DNA of 7,713 bases from Candidatus Hydrogenedentota bacterium (GTDB lineage Bacteria > Hydrogenedentota > Hydrogenedentia > Hydrogenedentales > SLHB01): assembly GCA_013349485.1 (NCBI GenBank), contig DUZM01000170.1, forward strand, positions 1 to 7,713, written 5' to 3'. A program made the translations under genes and the position numbers. Under the pieces are notes generated by a model. That model worked only from the letters and a program-made list of their open reading frames with translations, was not told where the DNA came from and did not search any database. Positions 1 through 5,693 of the stretch are shown in pieces (within the stretch, counting starts at the first letter, position 1; each line of letters starts with the position of its first letter).

Positions 1-256
1 CGTCGCCGAGCTGGGTCTGTTTTTCGCCTCGGTAAGTATTAGGCGCGGCGCGGAGTTCCGCGACGGCCTTGTCGATGCCGGCTTCGGCGATCGCAACCGC
101 AATTTGCCGGGCCTCTTCTTTGCCGGCTACCGTGATGGTGTGGCCGAGGGCGGCCAGTAGCGCCGCCGCCAACATGCTTACGGCGCCGACGTACCCCACG
201 GCGAGGAGCAGGGCGGTGCCCTCGTTTTTCCCGAGCTTCGGAATCGAATGTCTCAT
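1..256 (-). CDS. GspK/PilX-like minor pseudopilin, N-terminal part (partial)
   Basis: The gene starts at ATG 256, two bases after the stop of the GspJ-like gene, and runs off the left edge after 85 codons. It begins MRHSIPKLGKNEG|TALLLAVGYVG, a short basic leader ending in Gly, then a hydrophobic helix to about residue 38. An alpha-helical stretch follows (QIAVAIAEAGIDKAVAELR, then AAPNTYRGE). The 'A.AEAG...A...L' pattern is common to PilX-type and GspK-type minor pilins. The residue at mature +5 is Leu, not Glu, as is known for GspK, the tip pseudopilin. AGAGG (266-270, minus strand) is ten bases upstream. The order I-J-K (or PilV-W-X) supports the call; the missing C-terminal part prevents choosing between GspK and PilX. 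Confidence 0.75.
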   Translation of the reverse strand, partial: MRHSIPKLGKNEGTALLLAVGYVGAVSMLAAALLAALGHTITVAGKEEARQIAVAIAEAGIDKAVAELRAAPNTYRGEKQTQLGD

Positions 257-258
257 AG

Positions 259-840
259 TCAGATGCCTCTTGACGGCCCTGGGATGCTTCGCAGTGCCGC
301 GGAAAACGCATATCGGGCCGGCAACCGCCGCGCCTCGCCGGTTTTTGCCGTCACTTCAATGGTAACGAGTCGCGCATTTTCGATGTTTTCTGCGTCGTAG
401 TCGAACGTGATCGTGTCGAGTTCCCGCGGGTAGGTTTCGCAATATTCCGCTTCAAACTCGCCCTGTTTGCCGCGAATCACAAGCTTGGTGAGCCGCGAGT
501 CGGTTCGGATCGGGCCGAGGATCGCGTAGCGTTCGACCCTCGCGTCTTCGGGGGCCGCGGGCAACTCGAGTACCAATTGGTTTGGGCCGGTTCGATACGC
601 GGCGACGCCCGCGCACACCGCCGACGCTTCGTGAATCGTCTGCATGAAACCCTCGCGGACATATTCGATCTCGCGGATCCGGTCGAGGGCGTCCGTTCCA
701 TACGCATTCAATCGCAAACAGGTTACGAAAAGGCCCGCGCCAAGATTAATCAGCACGCCGATGAGGGCCACGTAGCCGAGCACCTCGAGCAGCGTCATAC
801 CCGCGGCGTTGCGGCGCAGTTGGGCCGCCTCTCCCCGCAT
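259..840 (-). CDS. GspJ/PilW-like type IV pilin-family minor pseudopilin
   Basis: Translation from ATG 840 gives 193 residues with a textbook prepilin N-terminus. A 14-residue basic leader (MRGEAAQLRRNAAG) is followed by the cut site G14|MTLLEVLGYVALIGVL, with Glu19 at mature +5 and a hydrophobic helix of about 22 residues. The rest is a soluble beta-rich domain, with two Cys at about positions 41 and 66 and a third at about 128. Its size and its place directly after a GspI/PilV-like gene and before a GspK/PilX-like one fit GspJ/PilW, a subunit of the pseudopilus tip. Identity with GspJ in particular rests on order and size, not on a diagnostic motif. The same frame is open upstream to ATG 1248, which would make a 329-residue product, but that extension is repeat DNA. 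The TGA stop is two bases before the next ATG. Confidence 0.85.
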   Translation of the reverse strand: MRGEAAQLRRNAAGMTLLEVLGYVALIGVLINLGAGLFVTCLRLNAYGTDALDRIREIEYVREGFMQTIHEASAVCAGVAAYRTGPNQLVLELPAAPEDARVERYAILGPIRTDSRLTKLVIRGKQGEFEAEYCETYPRELDTITFDYDAENIENARLVTIEVTAKTGEARRLPARYAFSAALRSIPGPSRGI

Positions 841-845
841 GCCGT

Positions 846-849
846 CCTC
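846..849 (-). promoter_or_regulatory. Ribosome binding site of the GspJ/PilW-like gene
   Basis: GAGG on the minus strand is five bases before ATG at 840. It favours this start, which leaves a normal 14-residue prepilin leader. Confidence 0.5.
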
Positions 850-860
850 GCGTGAAAAAA

Positions 861-894
861 GGGGGCTGTCCTCGTGAGTCCCCGAGCAGGGACT
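861..894 (-). promoter_or_regulatory. Possible alternative hairpins ahead of the GspJ-like gene
   Basis: In the minus-strand transcript AGTCCC (894-889) can pair with GGGACT (882-877). The G-run of that second arm can instead pair with the CCCCC at 865-861, which is followed by six T residues (860-855). The ribosome binding site GAGG (849-846) and ATG at 840 come next. The layout resembles a weak terminator or attenuator with a competing hairpin, but the G:C stem is short, and a plain repeat element is equally possible. Confidence 0.3.
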
Positions 895-921
895 ATGGGG
901 CCGTTGAAGAACTCCCGAACG

Positions 922-987
922 TGTGATTCCCAACTTGATTGGGAATCTCATTTGTAGATTGCCGCAATGGGTATGCGAGGAGATTCC
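922..987. repeat. 66-bp direct repeat, copy 1
   Basis: This segment is identical base for base to 1011-1076, with a period of 89 bp. It contains the palindrome GATTCCCAA-CTTGA-TTGGGAATC (925-947), the small palindrome ATTGC-C-GCAAT (958-968), and a terminal GATTCC half-site (982-987) that lacks its GGGAAT partner. Confidence 0.92.
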
Positions 988-1010
988 GTGGGCATGAATA
1001 GCGCTGCTTA

Positions 1011-1076
1011 TGTGATTCCCAACTTGATTGGGAATCTCATTTGTAGATTGCCGCAATGGGTATGCGAGGAGATTCC
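1011..1076. repeat. 66-bp direct repeat, copy 2
   Basis: This is a perfect copy of 922-987, separated from it by 23 bp. It carries the same 9-bp-arm palindrome (1014-1036). Unlike copy 1, it runs straight into a complete ATTCCC/GGGAAT palindrome at 1072-1091, so the full unit may be a pair of palindromes around a conserved spacer. Confidence 0.92.
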
Positions 1077-1091
1077 CGCGTTCGCGGGAAT
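1072..1091. repeat. dRS3-like palindrome (ATTCCCGCG / CGCGGGAAT)
   Basis: This is a perfect inverted repeat with 9-bp arms and a 2-bp centre. ATTCCC-n8-GGGAAT is the shape of the dRS3 repeat first described in Neisseria and of similar elements scattered through many Gram-negative genomes. When read through in the minus-strand frame it gives the familiar spurious peptide CHSRERGN. It is a non-autonomous repeat with no gene of its own. Confidence 0.8.
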
Positions 1092-1254
1092 GACAGCTTG
1101 GCATTTGGGCTTTTTCGGCGGCCTCGCTGTCGCCCCTCTTGCTTCTTCGTCCGTTGCAGCGAGAAGGATGCCGGGGTCCTTTTCGCCTGTGGGCGGCACC
1201 AATACACGCTACGCCACGCGGTCTGGTTCCGACACCGTTCCGTTTCATCTAGCG

Positions 1255-1950
1255 TCACCCCTTATCTGCGATCAGTGTGACAAGTTCTTTCGTGATGGTT
1301 CGGCCGTTTTCGCCGGTCCAACGGATGCGCACCGTGGCCCGTTTGAGTCCTGGCATAGGTGAGCGCTTGTCCGAAACGCCGGCAACCGGCGCCGGTTGTG
1401 CGCCGGGACTCGCATAATCTTCGATGGCGACCGTCGTGCTCGCGTTGACCAGGGCCTCGACGCCGGGCGTTTCGCTGCGAAAGGACGTCGCTTGCCCGTT
1501 CTCGAGGTCAGCGAATGGCAGCGCACGAAGATGCTCGATTTCGTTGTTGAGGGCGCGCATGACCGTCTTCGCCTCGTGGACGGCCCGGGTCTTGTCGAGA
1601 CAGAAGTGGTACATGCGGATCGCCCCGAACAGGCCGAGGGTCAGCACGAAAAAGGCCGTGATCAACTCGACGAGTGCGATGCCGGCGCACGACGGGCTGG
1701 ACCGCAAAGAAAGGGACAGATACGTCTGCGCTCGGGGACTCGCTCCGCTTGCGTCAGTCCCTTTGTTTGCTGGTTTTTTGGGCGCCGGCACAAGGCAGTA
1801 CATTTGTAGGCTGGCCGCCTCTTGTTGTGGCACAGTCGCCTTCGGCTGTGCGCTGTTGGAAAGCTGTTGCATGGGTGCTGTCGGCAGCCGGGGGCGGCGG
1901 TACCACGACATTTCAAACAGTCGGTTCCGACTATGCGGGCTGTCAATCAT
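1255..1950 (-). CDS. GspI/PilV-like type IV pilin-family minor pseudopilin, long presequence
   Basis: This is a prepilin-like protein of 231 residues if translation starts at ATG 1950. The pilin signature is CAG|IALVELITAFFVLTLG: prepilin peptidase would cut after Gly90, the conserved Glu lies at mature position +5 (Glu95), and a hydrophobic helix runs to about residue 112. The mature part of about 141 residues ends in beta-rich sequence (ATVRIRWTGENGRTITKELVTLIAD), as in GspI/PilV minor pseudopilins. The oddity is the 90-residue lead, where prepilin leaders are normally 5-25 residues. Its second half coincides with inverted repeats at 1710-1764 and 1828-1849. ATG 1950 has a good ribosome binding site and is 10 bp after the ATPase stop. 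An in-frame TTG at 1707 would give a normal leader (MRSSPSCAG) but has no ribosome binding site. The pilin identity is secure; the start is not. Confidence 0.83.
   Translation of the reverse strand: MIDSPHSRNRLFEMSWYRRPRLPTAPMQQLSNSAQPKATVPQQEAASLQMYCLVPAPKKPANKGTDASGASPRAQTYLSLSLRSSPSCAGIALVELITAFFVLTLGLFGAIRMYHFCLDKTRAVHEAKTVMRALNNEIEHLRALPFADLENGQATSFRSETPGVEALVNASTTVAIEDYASPGAQPAPVAGVSDKRSPMPGLKRATVRIRWTGENGRTITKELVTLIADKG
1710..1764. repeat. Nested inverted repeats within the 5' part of the GspI-like gene
   Basis: On the plus strand AAAGGGAC (1710-1717) is the exact inverse of GTCCCTTT (1757-1764), and inside it GGGACT (1735-1740) is the inverse of AGTCCC (1756-1761). The two pairings share the right arm and so exclude one another. 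The 12-mer GCTCGGGGACTC (1730-1741) recurs in opposite orientation at 876-887, ahead of the next pseudopilin gene, which suggests one repeat family. Confidence 0.55.
1828..1849. repeat. Short inverted repeat (GCACAG / CTGTGC)
   Basis: GCACAG and CTGTGC flank a 10-base centre that can itself fold (CC-TTC-GG), forming a compact hairpin on either strand. It lies in the atypical presequence region of the GspI-like gene, not in its pilin domain, and looks like an intergenic-type palindrome. No stretch of T follows it, so a terminator role is not supported. Confidence 0.45.
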
Positions 1951-1955
1951 GTCGT

Positions 1956-1961
1956 CTCCCT
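1956..1961 (-). promoter_or_regulatory. Ribosome binding site of the GspI/PilV-like pseudopilin gene
   Basis: AGGGAG on the minus strand is five bases before ATG at 1950 and overlaps the end of the ATPase gene. It is the only convincing ribosome binding site ahead of this pseudopilin and supports a start that gives a 90-residue presequence. Confidence 0.55.
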
Positions 1962-3226
1962 CACAAGGGTCCCGGCAGTACGCGCCGCAACTCCTCGAGC
2001 GTCGTTGTCCCGTCCTTGACTCGTTCGATGCCGTTATCGACGAGGGTAGCCATGCCGTTTTCGACGGCCGTCGTATGCAGTGTCCGTGTTCGTGGGCGTG
2101 TCAAGATCAGATCGGCCATTTTTTCGTCGACCATGAGTGTTTCGCCGATGGCGGTTCTTCCGCGAAATCCGATTCCCTGGCAGCGTTCGCAGCCTGCGCC
2201 CCGCTTGAAGGTATGGATGGCGGCGGCCTGCTTGAACTGTGCAAGAAGCGCTGGCTCGGGCGCATAGTCGGCCAGGCAATGAGGACAGTTTATGCGGATA
2301 AGCCGCTGGGCCAGTACGCCGCTGACGGATGAGGCAATCAAGAAGGGTTCGACGCCCATATCGAGTAGGCGCGTAAACACGCCGGCCGCGGCGCCGCTGT
2401 GAATTGTGCTGATCACGAGGTGGCCGGTGAGCCCGGCCTGAACGGCGGTGCGGGCCGTATCGGCGTCGCGAATCTCACCGACCATGATGACTTCGGGATC
2501 TTGGCGGAGAATCGCCCGCAACGCCGCCTGGAACGTGAATCCCGCCTGCGGATTGACCTCGGTTTGTGCAATGGCGCCCAAGCGGTACTCGACGGGATCT
2601 TCGATAGTAACGACGTGGGCCGACTCGTTGCGTGCGGCAACGATCTCGCGCAACAAGGCGTAAATCGTGGTCGTTTTCCCGCTCGAGCTCGGCCCGGTCA
2701 GCAGGAATGTGCCTTGGGGCCGGGCGCCGAATGCGCGCAACCCCGTTACGACGTCGCGCCGGAACCCGAGTCCGTCGAGGGGTAGTAGGCGATCCCGGGC
2801 GCCCAGAAGGCGGAGCACGGCCTTCTCGCCGTAAACCGTTGGGAACGTCGCCACGCGCATGGCTTGGCCGCATGGCGTGGCCTCGCTGCCGATGCTGCCG
2901 TCCTGGGGGGCGTCTTTCTGGTAGACCACGAGCTTTGCCAGGACTTTGACGCGCGCGACAAGGCGTTCTTGATGCCGCTTGGCGATACGCGCCACGTTAT
3001 GAAGGAGGCCGTCAATTCGGAACCGCACCGCCAAGGCGTCTTGCCATGGCTCGAGATGGATATCGCTCGCGCGGTGATACTCGGCCTGCGCCACGATTAG
3101 GTCGAGTGTGCGAATTACGCCGTCGCTTTCGTTCTCGAGCAGCCGGGCGAGTTCATCGCCAATTTCGGCCAGTGGCAGCGGCCCGATGGGGGCCGGCGCC
3201 GGTTCGGTCTTTTTCCTGAAAAGCAT
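1961..3226 (-). CDS. gspE: GspE/PilB-family assembly ATPase, lacking the N-terminal domain
   Basis: This 421-residue cytoplasmic hexameric ATPase powers pseudopilus or pilus assembly. The N2 domain carries ASDIHLEP (53-60) and RFRIDG (68-73). The ATPase core has Walker A GPSSSGKTTT (178-187), the Asp box TIEDPVEY (207-214), Walker B DPEVIMVGEIRD (243-254) and the His box GHLVISTIHS (268-277). A tetracysteine zinc site (CPHC at 314-317, CERC at 346-349, then GIGFRGR) marks it as GspE/PilB, not PilT. It is shorter than usual: after a Pro-rich 20-residue lead it enters the N2 domain directly, with no MshEN/N1 domain, the part that normally contacts GspL-like partners. The ATG at 3226 is preferred over an in-frame ATG at 3334 because it follows AGGAAGAG and leaves 19 bp after the third gspF; the earlier one would overlap that gene and add unrelated residues. 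The stop is 10 bp before the next gene. Confidence 0.95.
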   Translation of the reverse strand: MLFRKKTEPAPAPIGPLPLAEIGDELARLLENESDGVIRTLDLIVAQAEYHRASDIHLEPWQDALAVRFRIDGLLHNVARIAKRHQERLVARVKVLAKLVVYQKDAPQDGSIGSEATPCGQAMRVATFPTVYGEKAVLRLLGARDRLLPLDGLGFRRDVVTGLRAFGARPQGTFLLTGPSSSGKTTTIYALLREIVAARNESAHVVTIEDPVEYRLGAIAQTEVNPQAGFTFQAALRAILRQDPEVIMVGEIRDADTARTAVQAGLTGHLVISTIHSGAAAGVFTRLLDMGVEPFLIASSVSGVLAQRLIRINCPHCLADYAPEPALLAQFKQAAAIHTFKRGAGCERCQGIGFRGRTAIGETLMVDEKMADLILTRPRTRTLHTTAVENGMATLVDNGIERVKDGTTTLEELRRVLPGPL

Positions 3227-3245
3227 TGTTCTCTTCCTGGCTCGC

Positions 3246-4406
3246 TCACATGGACGCGGCAAGGATATCGGCCATCGAACAGTACGAAACGAATAGGGCC
3301 ACCCAAATAAAACACGTGACGCAACCCACCGCAACCACGCACAGCGGCGCGATGGTGTTCAGCAGTATCTTGGCGCGTTTGGCGGCTTCCCGCAGGTACT
3401 GCTGCGCGAGCCGCTCGAGGGCCTCGGGCAACATGCCGGAACTCTCGCCAAGGGCTGCCAGCGCCCGGAACGACTTCGGAAATGTTCGCCGTTCCGCATC
3501 AACGGCGCTGCCGAGAGTCTCTCCGCCTCGCACCCCATCCCTGACGTTCTTCAATGCGCGGGCGTATCGCTTCCGCACGTCCAGCGACGCGGCGCTCGCC
3601 AACGCCGCATCCAGCGGCGCGCCGGCCTTAAGCAGCGTCGCCAGCACATGGGCAATGCGTCCCAGGTCGCCACGGACGACCATGCCGCGCACGTAGGGGA
3701 CGCATAGGGGGACGCCGAAATCAGTCCGGGCGATCACGCCGAGCCGCCTTAACCAGGCAATAACAAGCAGTCCGCTCAGAAGACCGACGACGAACGCCGG
3801 TAGGACTAAGGCAACCATAGGTTCATTCGGAAAGGCGGCGACGGGGCGGGTAAGCACGCGCAGTGGCCCCGACGTTCTTCCGCCCGCTTCGTGGATCATG
3901 TCAGCGAACACGGGAGCAATCTTAAGCGCGATGAAGGCGCCGAATGCTGCGTGCATGGCCAGGATTAGGGCGAGATAAGCGCTCACTCGTCGGAGCTTGC
4001 CGCGGATCGCCTCGCTCGAGATCGTGCTTTCAGCCAAGTCGGAAAGACATTGCGCGAGTCGGCCGCTTTGTTCCCCGACGGCCGTTAACTGGGTGCAGTA
4101 TGGAGGGAAAAAATGGGGATAGCGTTGCATCGCCTCGGCCAAAGGCAATCCCGCTGCCACGTCGTCACGCACTGCCAGCAGCATGTACTCGACGGCCCTG
4201 TTGGGCGCGTCCGCGGCGGCGGCATTCAGCCCGGCCGCCAACGGCGCGTTACACCGCACCAACCCGGCAATTTGCTCTAGTACGGCAACGAGGTCACGGC
4301 GCCACCGCTTGACGCGGAAATACACCGCGCCGTGCCAAATACGGCGGCGACGCCAACCCGCCGGGGAACGAGGCGAGGGGGCCGGATTGTCCTTTGTTTT
4401 CGGCAT
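3246..4406 (-). CDS. GspF/PilC-family inner-membrane platform protein, third copy, short N-terminus
   Basis: This 386-residue protein has both GspF domains but not the usual N-terminal segment. Instead of the 'MP.F.Y.A' start and its roughly 55-residue module, it has a short, strongly basic tail rich in Pro and Arg (residues 1-37, including GWRRRRIW and VKRWRR). The first domain (about 38-165) has VGEQSGRL at 110-117 and the second (about 250-375) has LGESSGML at 319-326, so both GE-x-x-G-x-L motifs are intact. Membrane helices lie near 141-164, 196-218 and 350-375. ATG at 4406 starts five bases after the previous gene's stop. The ATPase gene begins 19 bp after this gene ends. The intact motifs argue for a working protein, not a decaying copy. 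A partner role beside the second copy, or a platform subunit that replaces part of it, is my inference. Confidence 0.9.
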   Translation of the reverse strand: MPKTKDNPAPSPRSPAGWRRRRIWHGAVYFRVKRWRRDLVAVLEQIAGLVRCNAPLAAGLNAAAADAPNRAVEYMLLAVRDDVAAGLPLAEAMQRYPHFFPPYCTQLTAVGEQSGRLAQCLSDLAESTISSEAIRGKLRRVSAYLALILAMHAAFGAFIALKIAPVFADMIHEAGGRTSGPLRVLTRPVAAFPNEPMVALVLPAFVVGLLSGLLVIAWLRRLGVIARTDFGVPLCVPYVRGMVVRGDLGRIAHVLATLLKAGAPLDAALASAASLDVRKRYARALKNVRDGVRGGETLGSAVDAERRTFPKSFRALAALGESSGMLPEALERLAQQYLREAAKRAKILLNTIAPLCVVAVGCVTCFIWVALFVSYCSMADILAASM

Positions 4407-4411
4407 GTGCG

Positions 4412-5620
4412 CTAAAGGGCTCCTATCCCGACAACCGGGTAATAGACCGACACGAGCATGAACAAGATCAGGCCGCCGAGAACGGCGATCAGCATGGGAC
4501 CTGTGAGAAAGGTCAGGGTCGCGTCCTTTCGGGCTACTTCGCGCTCGCAGGACTCGGCTAGCTCGAGCAGCACGTCCTCGAGATCGCCCCGCTCCTCGGC
4601 CGTCGCGACCATCCAGCAGAACGTATGCGGAAACGCGGCGGATTTCGATAGGGCGTCCGCAATGGTGTCACCGGCAGCGACATAGTGCGCGGCACGCCGC
4701 GCGGCCTGGTCGAGCAGAGCGTTCCCGGAGGCGGCCCCGGCCAATTCGAGGCCGTCCTGCACGGGGACCCGGCTCGACAGCAACACGGCCAGCGTGTGGC
4801 TGAACCGCCCGCGCGCCGCCGCCGCAAACATGGCGCCCAACACCGGAACGTGCAGGAGCCCCCAATCGCGCGTTCGTGCCGCCCCGTCGGATCGTTTGGC
4901 AAGAAGGTTGAGGCCGGCGAGGGCCGCGACCAAAAGGAGTGGAGCGGCTGAGAGGGCTAAGGCATGGGCTTCGCCGAACCGTGCTAAGGCGAGCCAGAAC
5001 GACGTGACCCGGGGAATCGGCTTGCCGAATTCGGCGTAGATGGCCGAGTAAACCGGCACTACCTTGATTAACAGAAACGTAAAGACGGCGCTGGCGGCGA
5101 TCAAGACAAGGGCCGGATAAGCAAGGGCCTCTTGAAGTTTGTGTCTGGTTTCGATCATGCGGGCCGAGTAGTGGGCCATACGGGCCAAGACGCCGGGCAG
5201 ATTGCCGGCCCGCTCGCCCGCGCGGATGACGCTCGCGTAAACGGCGGGAAACGAATGGCGGTGTTGGGCGACGGCCTCCTCGAGCGTAGCGCCGGTTTCG
5301 AGGCACGTGCGCACCGACTCGATGGCCGTCTTGAGCCGCCCGCGCCTGAGATCCTGGGCGGCTGCCCGCAACGACGGGACGAGCGGCAGCCCGCTCTTTG
5401 TGATCGCCAACAGTTGCTCGTTGAATAGCGCAACGTCCGCCCACGTCAGCTTCGCCGTGAGTCTCGGCACCGTGGGTCTTACGCCGAGTTCCTCAACGCT
5501 GTTGATATGGAAGCCTTCTTCCTGGAGCACGGCGACGACCCGATGCGCCGAGGTCTGTTCTATCGTTGCCTCGACGGGTTCCTCGTTGGCGTTTATCGCC
5601 TTGTACCTAAACGTAGGCAT
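4412..5620 (-). CDS. gspF: GspF/PilC-family inner-membrane platform protein, second copy, canonical
   Basis: This 402-residue protein is the most canonical of the three GspF homologues. It has the N-terminal segment MPTFRYKAINANEEPVEA (1-45), a first GspF domain (about 60-190) with 'L..ITKSGLPLVPSL' at 70-84 and GERAGNL at 135-141, and a second domain (about 270-395) with AEERGDLEDVL at 341-351. Membrane helices lie near 168-189, 218-240 and 370-392, and the C-terminus YYPVVGIGAL resembles that of typical GspF. ATG at 5620 is preceded by AAGG-rich sequence, and the gene follows the first gspF after 73 bp. Its TAG stop is five bases before the ATG of the third gspF, indicating translational coupling. 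It is the best candidate for the working platform protein of the machine. PilC of a type IV pilus is the alternative name; the window cannot decide between the two. Confidence 0.93.
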   Translation of the reverse strand: MPTFRYKAINANEEPVEATIEQTSAHRVVAVLQEEGFHINSVEELGVRPTVPRLTAKLTWADVALFNEQLLAITKSGLPLVPSLRAAAQDLRRGRLKTAIESVRTCLETGATLEEAVAQHRHSFPAVYASVIRAGERAGNLPGVLARMAHYSARMIETRHKLQEALAYPALVLIAASAVFTFLLIKVVPVYSAIYAEFGKPIPRVTSFWLALARFGEAHALALSAAPLLLVAALAGLNLLAKRSDGAARTRDWGLLHVPVLGAMFAAAARGRFSHTLAVLLSSRVPVQDGLELAGAASGNALLDQAARRAAHYVAAGDTIADALSKSAAFPHTFCWMVATAEERGDLEDVLLELAESCEREVARKDATLTFLTGPMLIAVLGGLILFMLVSVYYPVVGIGAL

Positions 5621-5693
5621 GTGCCTTGCCTTTCCAGGCCCATGAGGCCGCCCTCAGAGATGCTTTTTGGCGTATGCACGTTCACACACTTTC

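Larger units (their letters stand above)
841..1254. other. 414-bp repeat-rich spacer between two pseudopilin genes
   Basis: This is the longest stretch without a confident gene. It contains a perfect 66-bp direct repeat (922-987 and 1011-1076), three palindromes of the ATTCCC...GGGAAT type, and a hairpin plus T-rich stretch just before the GspJ-like start. The section 1093-1254 shows no structure I can name. On the minus strand the frame of the downstream pseudopilin stays open across the whole spacer up to ATG 1248, which has an AAGGGG nine bases upstream and lies six bases after the previous stop. Part or all of the spacer might therefore be translated as an extra-long presequence of about 136 codons. 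I treat it as non-coding because its content is repetitive and a better-placed start exists at 840. Confidence 0.6.

Noticed and set aside
922..1091. The direct repeats as a CRISPR array or insertion-sequence end
   Set aside because: There are only two 66-bp units, with a single 23-bp spacer, no cas genes and no transposase. The palindromes fit a dRS3/REP-like repeat better.
1828..1849. The GCACAG/CTGTGC hairpin as a transcription terminator after the ATPase gene
   Set aside because: No run of T follows on either strand, and it lies inside the frame of the downstream pseudopilin.
1424..2332. Long plus-strand open frame (302 codons) opposite the ATPase and GspI-like genes
   Set aside because: It overlaps the catalytic part of the ATPase on the other strand, has no recognisable domain and is low in hydrophobic structure. 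It is a shadow of GC-rich coding DNA.
3227..3334. Earlier in-frame start for the ATPase at 3334
   Set aside because: The extra 36 residues overlap the third gspF, do not resemble a GspE N-terminus, and the ATG at 3226 has its own ribosome binding site.
4668..5444. Minus-strand open frame of 258 codons inside the second gspF
   Set aside because: It is in another frame of a clearly conserved GspF gene and its translation is Arg/Pro/Gly-rich with no domain.
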